DNA of 64,000 nucleotides from an uncultured Ruminococcus sp. (GCA_900541505.1 UQKK01000004.1:62001-126000); one strand, 5' to 3'; positions 17,130-24,847 are shown, numbered from the stretch's first letter. Numbers and translations are program-made. The notes: a model not told the origin generated them from the letters alone.

Positions 17130-17890
17130 CTCACGTCACCACCTGTCGCCAAGATTGTAAGGGTATCCGATATTTTCTGATAGAGCTGCTCGTCTCTCAT
17201 CGACCCTCGATATATCTGATGGAAGACTTCCCCATCCTTGATAAAAAGCACACGTCCCGCCTTGCTCGCCGCTTTCACCGAATGTGTCACCATCAATACT
17301 GTCTGCCCGCTCTTATTTATTTTCGCAAAGAGCCCCAGCAGTTCATCCGTAGATTTCGAGTCCAGCGCTCCCGTCGGTTCGTCAGCGAGAATGAGCCTCG
17401 GATTGGCAATCAGCGCCCTCGCCACTGCTGCCCTCTGTTTCTGCCCACCGGAAACCTCATAGGGATATTTGTTCAAAAGCTCCGTAATTCCCAGCTCAGA
17501 GGCTATAGGAGCGAGCCTCTGTTTCATTTCCTTGTAAGGCTTTCCCTCCAGTACCAATGGAAGAAAAATATTGTCCTGTATGGTAAAGGTGTCCAGAAGG
17601 TTAAAATCCTGGAACACAAATCCCAGATTGTCCCTGCGAAACGCGGAAATGGCCTTCTCTTTTATGGATGACAGCGGCACACCCTCCAGATACACCTCCC
17701 CTCCTGTCGGTTTGTCAAGCGCCGCCAGGATGTTCAAAAGCGTGGTCTTACCGGAGCCGCTCTCTCCCATGATTGCCACATATTCGCCTTTCTCCACGGC
17801 GAAAGAGACATCCGAAAGCGCCTGTACCTGATTTCCCCCAAACCGCGGCTTATATATCTTTTTTACATTTCTCACTTCTAAAACTGCCAT
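17126..17890 (-). CDS. bceA: BceA-type ABC transporter ATP-binding protein
   Basis: 254-aa ATPase partner of the permease just downstream. Walker A GESGSGKTT (near 37-45), Q-loop VFQDFNLLD, signature VSGGQKQRAA, Walker B LILADEPTGALD and H-loop MVTHSVKAAS. A strong AAGGAGG site precedes the ATG. The gene starts 140 bp after the kinase gene, behind its own promoter region containing a BceR-type operator, the standard arrangement in which the regulator induces the transporter. Confidence 0.94.
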   Translation of the reverse strand: MAVLEVRNVKKIYKPRFGGNQVQALSDVSFAVEKGEYVAIMGESGSGKTTLLNILAALDKPTGGEVYLEGVPLSSIKEKAISAFRRDNLGFVFQDFNLLDTFTIQDNIFLPLVLEGKPYKEMKQRLAPIASELGITELLNKYPYEVSGGQKQRAAVARALIANPRLILADEPTGALDSKSTDELLGLFAKINKSGQTVLMVTHSVKAASKAGRVLFIKDGEVFHQIYRGSMRDEQLYQKISDTLTILATGGDVR

Positions 17891-17948
17891 TTTATATGTC
17901 CTCCTTATACTGTCAGCGCAGCCGTTTCACTTCCTGCGCTGTGCCTTC

Positions 17949-17977
17949 AGTATAGCAGGACGGCGATAATGCCGACA
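17949..17977 (-). promoter_or_regulatory. Promoter of bceAB
   Basis: Poor -35 TGTCGG (17972-17977), 17-nt spacer, extended -10 TGC-TATACT (TATACT at 17949-17954), minus strand. A weak -35 with an operator upstream is what an activator-dependent promoter should look like. Confidence 0.55.
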
Positions 17978-18004
17978 TCGAATGCTGTGACATTATCGCC
18001 GTCC
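17958..18004. repeat. Perfect 14-bp inverted repeat across the bceAB promoter
   Basis: Arms GGACGGCGATAATG (17958-17971) and CATTATCGCCGTCC (17991-18004) are perfect complements around 19 nt. One arm lies within the spacer of the predicted promoter, the other just upstream of its -35. No T-run follows on either strand. It may be a weak end hairpin for bceRS, a second regulator site, or a palindromic repeat insertion. Confidence 0.55.
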
Positions 18005-18008
18005 CATG

Positions 18009-18022
18009 TGACAAATTTGTAA
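18009..18022. promoter_or_regulatory. BceR-type operator
   Basis: TGACA-AATT-TGTAA fits the inverted repeat TNACA-N4-TGTAA known for BceR-like response regulators. It lies directly after the bceS stop codon and about 32 bp upstream of the predicted bceA -35, in the position expected for activation of bceAB by the adjacent BceRS system. Confidence 0.6.
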
Positions 18023-18029
18023 TATCACC

Positions 18030-19037
18030 CTACTCTCCCTCAAAAGGATAAGAATCCAGGTCAACGGAAAAACGGCTCCCCTGCCCCGGAACGGAGTCCA
18101 CTCTTAGAGTATGCCCCAATTTATCCGCCGCTTTCTTCACCAGATACAGACCAATCCCCGTGGACTTTTTATCCAGCCGCCCATTGTAACCCGTATATCC
18201 TTTCTCAAAGATACGCGGCACATCCTCCGGAGCGATTCCGATTCCGGTATCCCTTACCGTGAGACATTTATTCTCAACCGAGATGCACACCTCTCCCTGA
18301 GACGTATATTTCACAGCATTTGATAACAACTGCTCCACAATGAAGGAAAGCCACTTCTCGTCTGTGAGAACAATGGTATCCGTACCCTCATATACAAGGC
18401 GTATCTTCTTCCTGATAAACTGCCCCGCGTACTTGCGGATTGCCTTTCTCACGATTTCATCCAGAGCGTATTCCTTTATCACTAAGTCGGAGGCTCCCTC
18501 CCCCAGTCTGGTATAACACAGCGCCATATCCACATACTGCTCGATGCGGAACAGTTCAAAACGCATCTCCTGATTCTCCTGTGTGTCCTCTCTCTGCAAA
18601 AGCACCTGTAGCACGGCGATGGGCGCTTTAATCTGATGTACCCATGTAGCATAATAGTCCTGCATATCCCGCTGCGAATCCATCCATGCCGCCTCACTGT
18701 CCCGGTAAATCTTCTCCATTCTCGCAATCAGCTCCTGGTATGTCCTCTCCAGCTGCGCGTAAGGTGCCGGAAGACATTCCGCCACCGGACCGTTCTCTCT
18801 CGCCAATTTCTCCAGTCTGCGCCATTTTCTCCGGTATTTGAGATATCCCGGTATCAGTAACAGGAGCGTCAGCGCGGCACTAAGAAGTACCGGGTAGACG
18901 ACCGCCCGGATATCGATACGATATAACAGAAATACTGCCGCAAAACAGACAGCGCATCCAAGCGCCCATGCGACAGTATACCGGTGTTCATATACATAAC
19001 TGAAAAATATGCTCTTTTCCTCTCCTCTTTCTTCCAT
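18030..19037 (-). CDS. bceS: BceS-type intramembrane-sensing histidine kinase
   Basis: 336-aa sensor kinase. Two close membrane helices (about residues 20-40 and 45-66) with almost no extracellular loop: the intramembrane-sensing type that reads the state of its BceAB transporter. Phospho-acceptor His134 lies in WVHQIKAPIAVL; the ATPase part has N box EQLLSNAVKYT, G1 VRDTGIGIAPEDV, F box IFEKGYTG and G2 STGIGLYLVKKAA. I choose the ATG at 19037 because GGGAGG lies 6 nt upstream; the longer in-frame start at 19079 has no such site. It follows bceR by 57 bp. Confidence 0.93.
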   Translation of the reverse strand: MEERGEEKSIFFSYVYEHRYTVAWALGCAVCFAAVFLLYRIDIRAVVYPVLLSAALTLLLLIPGYLKYRRKWRRLEKLARENGPVAECLPAPYAQLERTYQELIARMEKIYRDSEAAWMDSQRDMQDYYATWVHQIKAPIAVLQVLLQREDTQENQEMRFELFRIEQYVDMALCYTRLGEGASDLVIKEYALDEIVRKAIRKYAGQFIRKKIRLVYEGTDTIVLTDEKWLSFIVEQLLSNAVKYTSQGEVCISVENKCLTVRDTGIGIAPEDVPRIFEKGYTGYNGRLDKKSTGIGLYLVKKAADKLGHTLRVDSVPGQGSRFSVDLDSYPFEGE

Positions 19038-19094
19038 CTTCGACCTCCCTGTCATTTCTGTCAAAACGGGTCCGCTCAAGCCATCAACTTCAGC

Positions 19095-19778
19095 TTATAC
19101 CTCTGCTGATTCAATGATATAGCCTTCCCCCACCTTTGTGGTAATAAAATCGGAAAGTCCCGCCGCTTCCAGTTTGCGCCGAAGCCGCGCGATGTTGACA
19201 GTCAGAGTATTCTCCTCAATGTAGTCATCCGTCTCCCAGAGCTTCGTCATCAGAGTGTCCCTGCTCACCATGCGCCCCTTCTTCTCCATCAGAGTCTGCA
19301 GGATGCGAAACTCATTTTTCGTGAGATTTATCTTCTGCCCGTTATATACAAAGGACATGTCATAAAGGTTCAGCATAGCTCCCCTGTGCTCCAGAATCGG
19401 CACCTTTCCCGACAGGTCGTACGTTCTTCTTAAGACCGCCTGCACCTTTGCCACCAGCACATTTAAGTCAAAGGGCTTGGCGATAAAATCATCGCCGCCC
19501 ATGTTCATCGCCATGACAATATTCATGTTGTCCGCCGCCGAAGAAATAAAGATGACAGGAACGTTTGAAATCCTTCGTATCTCACTGCACCAGTAATATC
19601 CATTGTAAAACGGCAGCGTGATGTCCAGCAGAATCAAGTGCGGGTCAAACTCCGCAAAACGGGAAAGTACGTTCTGAAAATCTTCCACATACTCCGCCTC
19701 ATTTCCCCAGACCGTCATCTCCTTCTGAATTGCCTGCGCCATGGCAAGGTCATCCTCAATAATCAAAATCTTATACAT
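19095..19778 (-). CDS. bceR: BceR-type response regulator (OmpR/PhoB family)
   Basis: 227-aa regulator. Receiver domain with acidic pocket Glu8-Asp9-Asp10, phospho-acceptor Asp52 (LILLDITLPFYNG), and Lys near position 102 (FIAKPFD). Winged-helix DNA-binding domain from about 125 (NLTKNEFRILQTLMEKKGRMVSRDTL, broken here: NLTKNEFRIL, KKGRMVSRDTL). Known of the family: activates the adjacent bceAB genes on peptide stress. RBS GGAAGGA precedes the ATG. The gene lies directly after the PTS antiterminator gene (17 bp) and could get some read-through from it. Confidence 0.94.
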   Translation of the reverse strand: MYKILIIEDDLAMAQAIQKEMTVWGNEAEYVEDFQNVLSRFAEFDPHLILLDITLPFYNGYYWCSEIRRISNVPVIFISSAADNMNIVMAMNMGGDDFIAKPFDLNVLVAKVQAVLRRTYDLSGKVPILEHRGAMLNLYDMSFVYNGQKINLTKNEFRILQTLMEKKGRMVSRDTLMTKLWETDDYIEENTLTVNIARLRRKLEAAGLSDFITTKVGEGYIIESAEV

Positions 19779-19795
19779 CTGCTGTCATCCTTCCT

Positions 19796-20629
19796 CTATG
19801 CTGTCCCCGGCGCCACAACCCTCTGGATATGGATGGCAAGGAAACCAATCTCCTCCCTTGCCACCTTCTTTTTCAGGTTCTTCTCCATAAACTGGCAGAC
19901 TCTCTCCGCCACTTTCCCGGTCTCCGGAAATTTCTCAAATATAAAGTCGTTGAAGCTCACATTGGTGCGCTCCTCTTTTCTGGTGCGCGCAATCATATAG
20001 TACATGTGGCTCATAAGGCGCGTATAGCCGAGGGAATCCTCCTCAAATTTCTTGCCGAACGCCGACTCCACTATGGCAATGCTCTCATTGATAATCCGCG
20101 TCGTCTCCAGTGTCTCCGATATCTTCTCGTCTGTCCGCCCGGAGTGGATATGAAGGGTGAGGAATCCCACCTCGTCATCGGAAATCTCATATCCCATCAT
20201 CTCTTTGATAATACGCCGCCCTTCCAGAGCTACCGCGTACTCTTTCTCAAACAGCACCCGGATATCCGGTGTAAACGGATTGGGTATCTGACAGTTCTCC
20301 TTCGCCCGCTTCGCCGCCAGCGCGATATGGTCCGCCATTGGCAGGAGGATGTCGTGGTTCACCTCAGAAAATGCCGCCTCCGCCGCCTCAATAATCCGCC
20401 CGGAAGCCTCGATAAACTCCGGGCGGATTCCATTTATCACCTTCAGGGCTGACTGCTTCTTCTGCCGCGTCACCAGAGTGTACACCTTCGCTCCTCTGAT
20501 ATCCTCTATCTGCTGACTGGGCTTTTTTCCAAAGCCCACGCCGTTCCCCAGCAGAATCAGCTCTCTCTTGCGTTCCTCATCATAGACGAGGATTCCATTG
20601 TTGTTCAGTACTTTTATAATCCGGTGCAT
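19796..20629 (-). CDS. BglG/LicT/GlcT-family transcription antiterminator with two PRDs
   Basis: 277-aa RNA-binding antiterminator. CAT RNA-binding domain at residues 1-55 (IIKVLNNNGILVYDEERKREL, given as IIKVLNNNG and LLGNGVGFGKKP). PRD1 with the phosphorylatable His in MADHIALAAKR and LTLHIHSGRTDE; PRD2 with LMSHMYYMIAR and FLAIHIQRV. PTS-dependent phosphorylation of these histidines controls its dimer state. It is 20 bp downstream of ptsG, whose leader carries a RAT-terminator pair, so it almost certainly regulates this operon (GlcT-like role). Family members LicT and GlcT cannot be told apart by eye. Confidence 0.92.
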   Translation of the reverse strand: MHRIIKVLNNNGILVYDEERKRELILLGNGVGFGKKPSQQIEDIRGAKVYTLVTRQKKQSALKVINGIRPEFIEASGRIIEAAEAAFSEVNHDILLPMADHIALAAKRAKENCQIPNPFTPDIRVLFEKEYAVALEGRRIIKEMMGYEISDDEVGFLTLHIHSGRTDEKISETLETTRIINESIAIVESAFGKKFEEDSLGYTRLMSHMYYMIARTRKEERTNVSFNDFIFEKFPETGKVAERVCQFMEKNLKKKVAREEIGFLAIHIQRVVAPGTA

Positions 20630-20649
20630 AGGTAGATAGGATTCCTTCC

Positions 20650-22881
20650 TTATTCCATACTCACAATCTCTGCGACTTCATCCAGGACATCCACATTTCC
20701 GTCTGCCTTCATGCGTACTTCCTGCCCTTCAGTGAGACTTGTAAAGACAACGATGCACTCATCCGATTTTGCGTGTCCTTTTATATATTCTATATCAAAA
20801 CCTATCAGTTTGTCACCCTTTTTTACCTGGTCCCCATCTTTTACAAAGGCTTCGAATCCCTGTCCTTCCAGTTTGACTGTATCCACTCCCACGTGAATCA
20901 GATATTCCTTACCATCCTTCGCCAACAGTCCCACCGCATGTTTAGATGGAAATACAAAGGAAACTTCCGCGTCCTCCGGCGCATATACCATTCCTTCCTT
21001 CGGTCTTATCAGATATCCGTCTCCCATCATTTTTCCCGCGAATGCCTCGTCGCTGGCTTCCGTGATGGGGGCAGCCTCGCCTCTTACAGGTGAGAACAAT
21101 GCCATTTTTGTAAAAGCTGCCGCATCCGACTCTGCTGCATTTGCCGCCGCTTCATCTGATGTTGACGCTCCTGCCGTTTTCTCTGCTGTAGACATTCCTG
21201 CTGCCACGTCCGCCGTCTCCTGGTTTTCCGGCGCATCCGTGTATTCTTCATCGGGTGCTTTTGCCAGATAATCCTCCAGATTCGACTTGATGACCGATAC
21301 AGAAGGTCCGTATATAACCTGGATACTCGTACCTTTTCTGAGAATGCCGGATGGGTTTGTTGACTTTAAGACCGCCTCGTTTACCAGTTCCGGCTTCACT
21401 ACCGTGCATCTCAGTCTTGTAGCGCAGCAGTCTACATCCGCGATATTTTTCTTTCCGCCAAGCCCTCTGGTGATAAGCACGCTCTTTTCATCTGCCTCTT
21501 CCCCTGCTGTTCCTACAGCGGCTCCGCCTTTGCCCTGTTTTGCCTGATAATCTGCCTTTGTGTATAATTTCGTCTCTCCGTCATCATCTTCCCGCCCCGG
21601 TGTCTTTAAATTCAATTTCTTGATGAGCACTGAGAAAATGACATAATAGAGGATGAAGTAAATAATTCCCGCCGGAATGATGAAAAGCCAGCTTGTCTTC
21701 TCATTTCCCTGCAAGATTCCGAAAATAAACAAATCCAAAAGTCCGCCGGAAAAGGTAAGTCCGACCGCGATATTTAAAATATGCGCAATCATATACGCCG
21801 CCCCTGCCAGCACAACCTGCACGACAAACAAAATCGGCGCCACGAACAGGAAAGAAAACTCGATTGGCTCTGTGATTCCGGTCAGCATACAGGTGAGCGC
21901 CGCGGACAGAAGAAGTCCACCCGCCTGTTTTTTCTTCTCCGGTTTCGCGCAGCGGTACATGGCAAGCGCCGCTCCCGGAAGTCCGAAAATCATGAAAATA
22001 AATTCCCCCGAGAAATATCTCGTAGCATCCGCGCTGAAATGAATGGTGGACGGGTCCGCAAGCTGTGCAAAGAATATGTTCTGCCCGCCCTGAATCAACT
22101 GTCCGCCCACTTCCATGGTTCCGCCCACTGCCGTCTGCCAGAAGGGAAGGTAAAATACATGGTGCAGTCCGAACGGAATGAGCGCCCGCTTTGTGATACC
22201 GAAAATGAGTGTCCCGATATACCCTGTTCCTGTAACCAGTCCGCCTAAAGCGTAAATCCCGTTCTGTACGACAGGCCATATAAAATACATAAGAATTCCC
22301 ACGCCCACATATACAATTGTGGAGATAATCGGTACGAACCGGGAGCCCCCGAAGAAGGACAGCGCCGTGGGAAGCTGGATTTTATAAAAGCGGTTGTGCA
22401 GAGCCGCAACACCCAGACCTACAATGATACCGCCGAACACACCCATCTGCAGTGTCTGGATACCGCAGACCCCGGTCACTGTTCCTTCCAGCACATTCGG
22501 AGCAAGGCTCCCATCTGCCAGGATATCTCCCTGTACCTGCAGCATGCCGTTGATGGTCACATGCATTACGAAAAAGGAAATCATTGCCGCCAATGCCGCG
22601 ACCTCTTTTTCCTTTTTCGCCATTCCTATCGCCACACCCACCGCGAAAATCAGCGGAAGGTTGTCAAAAATAACACTTCCCGCCTTGCTCATAATCGTCA
22701 AAAGCGCATGCAGGATTGTCCCGTCTCCCAGTATGGACTGCAGATGATATGTCTCAATGGTCGTTGCGTTGGTAAAGGAACTTCCAATCCCAAGCAAAAG
22801 CCCGGCAACCGGGAGAATCGCGATGGGAAGCATAAAGCTTCGTCCCACTCTCTGCAATACTCCGAAAATCTTGTCTTTCAT
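20650..22881 (-). CDS. ptsG: Glucose-type PTS permease, EIICBA fused
   Basis: 743-aa phosphotransferase permease that imports and phosphorylates glucose or a related sugar (N-acetylglucosamine is the main alternative). EIIC (residues 1 to about 430, ten helices, ITEPIEFSFLFVAPILF signature), EIIB (about 470-545, catalytic Cys in VDCCATRLRCTV), a linker rich in Ala, Thr and Glu (about 560-600), and EIIA (about 610-743, with FPSKHAVGL and the catalytic His in YLIHVGVDTVKL). The fused IIA is not present in every PtsG. Expression is controlled by the RAT-terminator leader upstream. Confidence 0.92.
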   Translation of the reverse strand: MKDKIFGVLQRVGRSFMLPIAILPVAGLLLGIGSSFTNATTIETYHLQSILGDGTILHALLTIMSKAGSVIFDNLPLIFAVGVAIGMAKKEKEVAALAAMISFFVMHVTINGMLQVQGDILADGSLAPNVLEGTVTGVCGIQTLQMGVFGGIIVGLGVAALHNRFYKIQLPTALSFFGGSRFVPIISTIVYVGVGILMYFIWPVVQNGIYALGGLVTGTGYIGTLIFGITKRALIPFGLHHVFYLPFWQTAVGGTMEVGGQLIQGGQNIFFAQLADPSTIHFSADATRYFSGEFIFMIFGLPGAALAMYRCAKPEKKKQAGGLLLSAALTCMLTGITEPIEFSFLFVAPILFVVQVVLAGAAYMIAHILNIAVGLTFSGGLLDLFIFGILQGNEKTSWLFIIPAGIIYFILYYVIFSVLIKKLNLKTPGREDDDGETKLYTKADYQAKQGKGGAAVGTAGEEADEKSVLITRGLGGKKNIADVDCCATRLRCTVVKPELVNEAVLKSTNPSGILRKGTSIQVIYGPSVSVIKSNLEDYLAKAPDEEYTDAPENQETADVAAGMSTAEKTAGASTSDEAAANAAESDAAAFTKMALFSPVRGEAAPITEASDEAFAGKMMGDGYLIRPKEGMVYAPEDAEVSFVFPSKHAVGLLAKDGKEYLIHVGVDTVKLEGQGFEAFVKDGDQVKKGDKLIGFDIEYIKGHAKSDECIVVFTSLTEGQEVRMKADGNVDVLDEVAEIVSME

Positions 22882-22928
22882 TCTTTGTTTTCCTCCTTTT
22901 CGCGAGAAGAATGTCCGTAAGGCTTTTA

Positions 22929-22956
22929 TTTAACAGGAAACTTCGTTTCCGTTAAA
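22929..22956 (-). promoter_or_regulatory. Second leader hairpin of ptsG
   Basis: TTTAAC / GTTAAA (22929-22934 with 22951-22956) enclosing GGAAAC / GTTTCC with a single bulge and a GAA loop, between the terminator and the ptsG ribosome site. Role unknown; it could protect the mRNA 5' end after antitermination. Confidence 0.45.
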
Positions 22957-22957
22957 T

Positions 22958-23022
22958 AAAAAAAGACATAAACTACACCCTTTTCTATCAGCCAAAGCTG
23001 ATATGTAAGGATAGTTTATGCC
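22958..23022 (-). terminator. Conditional terminator in the ptsG leader
   Basis: Minus-strand arms CATAAACTA and TAGTTTATG (23012-23020 with 22967-22975) pair over 9 bp, a 7-bp inner hairpin TATCAGC / GCTGATA sits in the loop, and CTTTTTTT follows. The 5' arm overlaps the 3' half of the RAT, so binding of the antiterminator to the RAT excludes this stem. Confidence 0.8.
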
Positions 23023-23044
23023 TGCCATACAGTAACACTCTATC
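23010..23044 (-). promoter_or_regulatory. Ribonucleic antiterminator (RAT) of ptsG
   Basis: Minus-strand RNA of 35 nt starting GATAGAGTGTTACTG and ending CAGGCATAAACTATC. It keeps the RAT core GTTACTG-loop-CAGGCAtAAAC and closes with GATAG / CTATC. This is the binding site for the CAT domain of the BglG-family protein encoded downstream. It begins about 18 nt after the predicted start site. Confidence 0.8.
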
Positions 23045-23068
23045 TCGTATCTTCTCTTTACTCTTGCC

Positions 23069-23098
23069 ATTATAGACAATCCATACAGTCCCCGTCAA
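23069..23098 (-). promoter_or_regulatory. Promoter of ptsG
   Basis: TTGACG (23093-23098), 18-nt spacer, TATAAT (23069-23074), start expected near 23062, giving a leader of about 180 nt that contains RAT, terminator and a second hairpin. Confidence 0.7.
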
Positions 23099-23155
23099 TC
23101 CACGTATTTCACTAAATTTCACATAAAAAACTGTACAAGATTCACAAAATTTGTC

Positions 23156-23575
23156 TCAATTCAAAATCTGGATTGCCGTATCTCCGTCCCCTCCCAGCGA
23201 GAATCCGGTCTTCTCATAGAATCCGCCGAGAAGCGCCACATACACTTCCCTGCTCTCATACCCCTCCGGCAGCTTCGCGTAGCCGAGAGGCGCTTTTACC
23301 ATGGTCACACCCTTTTTCGCAAGCTGGTCCAGAATCTCTATCATACAGACAGAACCGTATCCCAGTCCCCTGAGTCCTATATCTATCAGGTAGAAGTCCA
23401 GGATTTCCGCCTTAAATTTGCTCTCCAGAAAATAGTGCAGGCAAAACACGAGCCGCCCCTCCTCATACACACTGACCGTCTCGCTCTTATAGCGGAACTC
23501 CAGGATGTGCGCGCTCTTGTCCCCCAGCATCACACCTCTGAAATATTCTTTTCTGATATACAACGGTACTGCCAT
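23156..23575 (-). CDS. GNAT-fold-like protein of unknown substrate
   Basis: 139-aa soluble protein. The middle has a pattern like the acetyl-CoA binding loop of GNAT acetyltransferases: DIGLRGLGYGSVCMIEIL (residues 66-83), preceded by beta strands (AEILDFYLI) and followed by a late YEKTGFSLGG, the usual GNAT beta-7 region. N-terminal RKEYFRGVMLGDKSAHILEF is not recognisable. An AGGGGCAGGG site precedes the ATG. No functional partner is seen; ptsG follows behind its own promoter. Acetyltransferase identity is probable, substrate unknown. Confidence 0.6.
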   Translation of the reverse strand: MAVPLYIRKEYFRGVMLGDKSAHILEFRYKSETVSVYEEGRLVFCLHYFLESKFKAEILDFYLIDIGLRGLGYGSVCMIEILDQLAKKGVTMVKAPLGYAKLPEGYESREVYVALLGGFYEKTGFSLGGDGDTAIQILN

Positions 23576-23714
23576 CTTCCCTGCCCCTTATCTTTTCCCA
23601 CGGTATCATATTGCCGACGCGCCTGTAAAAAGCGCTGATTTCCTTGGTTCCTTTTTAAGTTTACCACGGAAAAAGAAGAAAGACAATGTGATGTTCGATT
23701 TTTCAGGTACCATA

Positions 23715-23757
23715 TTGCCTGGGCAATGCTTTATCGGATTCCCCATTGCCCAGGCAA
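23715..23757. repeat. Perfect 14-bp inverted repeat
   Basis: TTGCCTGGGCAATG (23715-23728) and CATTGCCCAGGCAA (23744-23757), 15-nt spacer. The arms themselves are partly palindromic (GCCTGGGC). It lies between two minus-strand genes. Only a short AGTCTTTT follows on the plus strand and nothing on the minus strand, so terminator function for the upstream small gene is doubtful. Confidence 0.55.
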
Positions 23758-23780
23758 AGTCTTTTCATCTGAAAGTCTGT

Positions 23781-24017
23781 CTATTTCACCACATCCCTCA
23801 CCGCGTCAAAAAACGGCTGCTCGGATTTCTGCACTTCTATCTCTACCTTTCTTGCGTTCTCTTCTCCCGGTCTCTTAATGGCAATCTCCAGTAAATCGCC
23901 TTCGCAAAGACCTTTGTCACCAAATTCTTTTTTTATGAACGCATAGATTTCCGGGTGGTTGTCTAAAAAAGTTTTCCTCTCGTTTAATACTTTCATCACT
24001 GCTGCCAGGTTTATCAT
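23781..24017 (-). CDS. Small hypothetical protein, 78 aa
   Basis: 78-residue charged protein: an N-terminal helical part (MINLAAVMKVLNERKTFLDN, then HPEIYAFIKKEFGDKG) and a second part with LLEIAIKRPGEENARKVEIEVQKSEQ (in pieces LLEIAIKRPG, KVEIEVQKSEQ). No membrane helix, signal or metal motif. I do not recognise the family. The ATG at 24017 has only a weak GAGA site; a good AAAGGAG lies further up, separated from the ATG by a 20-bp palindrome, so translation may be regulated. It lies just after the Phd antitoxin and toxin stub. Confidence 0.55.
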   Translation of the reverse strand: MINLAAVMKVLNERKTFLDNHPEIYAFIKKEFGDKGLCEGDLLEIAIKRPGEENARKVEIEVQKSEQPFFDAVRDVVK

Positions 24018-24025
24018 GTATTTCT

Positions 24026-24115
24026 CTATCGAGTGGACACTCGATACTCCTTTCCTTTTGAACTTATATAAACTGTCGAATCATCCCTTGCTCTTGGCGA
24101 ATAATATAATTCCAT
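24026..24115 (-). pseudogene. Stub of a RelE/ParE-type toxin
   Basis: 29-codon frame starting 2 nt after the antitoxin stop (TGA-GT-ATG), the classic antitoxin-toxin spacing. It starts MELYYSPRARDDSTVY, like the YSPxARxDL opening of ParE/RelE toxins, but then breaks into SSKGKEYRVSTR and stops; full toxins are about 90 to 100 residues. An internal deletion of the toxin is the simplest reading. Confidence 0.45.
24027..24046. promoter_or_regulatory. 20-bp palindrome between ribosome site and start of the 78-aa gene
   Basis: TATCGAGTG-ga-CACTCGATA, perfect 9-bp arms with a 2-bp centre. As DNA it could be an operator; as RNA it would form a tight hairpin between AAAGGAG and the ATG at 24017. Confidence 0.45.
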
Positions 24116-24117
24116 AC

Positions 24118-24363
24118 TCAAAGCCCTAAAAATGACTCTACTTCATCCGCAGAGAGCCATCCTTCCCTTCTGGCTGACTGCTCACCTTCTTCTAATTTAG
24201 ACATCAAAGCAATCATGGCACGCATTCTATCATATTCCTTCATATCAAGAATCACATATTCGCCTCTTCCGTTCTTCGTAAGGAATACAGGAGAGCCCTC
24301 CTGCGCTTCTTTTAAAACCTCTGTATAATTTCTCAAATCTGAAATTGGCTTTATATTCGGCAT
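24118..24363 (-). CDS. Phd/YefM family antitoxin
   Basis: 81-aa antitoxin. The N-terminal MPNIKPISDLRNYTEVL is the Phd/YefM DNA-binding pattern (residues 1-17), followed by SPVFLTKNGRGEYVILDMKEYDRM (in pieces SPVFLTKNGRGEYVIL, MKEYDRM) and an acidic C end that in intact systems wraps the toxin (EGWLSADEVESFLGL). I use the ATG at 24363 behind AAAGGA; the in-frame start at 24438 adds an AT-rich untypical segment. The expected RelE/ParE partner is reduced to a 29-codon stub, so this looks like an orphan antitoxin. Confidence 0.8.
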   Translation of the reverse strand: MPNIKPISDLRNYTEVLKEAQEGSPVFLTKNGRGEYVILDMKEYDRMRAMIALMSKLEEGEQSARREGWLSADEVESFLGL

Positions 24364-24526
24364 ATGACTAACATCCTTTCTGTTTATTCTATATATAGAA
24401 TACCAGTTCTTCACCAAAATTACAGCGCAAATTAACATGTTAAATTCATTTAAAATAATTTACATTCCAATCGACTTACAGAAAATTCGCAAGAGTTTCA
24501 TCTCTTTTAATTATATACCTCATTAA

Positions 24527-24565
24527 TCAGTCGTTTCCGCTGACCGTATAGGATGTAATATTCCA
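24527..24565 (-). pseudogene. Duplicated fragment of the LCP gene end
   Basis: Bases 24533-24565 match 25127-25159 inside the downstream LCP gene at 32 of 33 positions and encode the same WNITSYTVSGN in the same frame before a TGA. It is a scar of duplication or recombination at the edge of the polysaccharide locus. Confidence 0.7.
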
Positions 24566-24694
24566 GTCAAAAAGGTGTTAATCACTCCTCAAAAGGGTGC
24601 ATTTGATGACAAAAAGTGCTAATCCCCCTCAAACCCTATTAATCGAAGATTTAATTGACAGGTTAAACTTCATATTCTATTACGCCAAGTCTTA

Positions 24695-24847
24695 TTAAAT
24701 AATTATATCCCATATTGCTTCCGACTTGCTCATCTCCATGATAACACCAGGATGTTTCTTATCCTGATTTATTCGTTTTTCAAGCTCCCAGAACCAGTTC
24801 CCTACCCCTTGTATCGATTTCCTTTCTTTAAATAGTGGCCTGAATCC
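24695..24847 (-). pseudogene. Unrecognised open fragment, about 50 codons, no start codon at its head
   Basis: Open frame with protein-like composition (begins GFRPLFKERKSIQGVG, then NWFWELEKRINQDKKHPG and IMEMSKSEAIWDIII). It has no upstream ATG with a ribosome site and is flanked by remnants, so it is probably a gene fragment. I do not recognise the parent family. The bases between 24566 and 24694 show nothing I can support. Confidence 0.3.
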
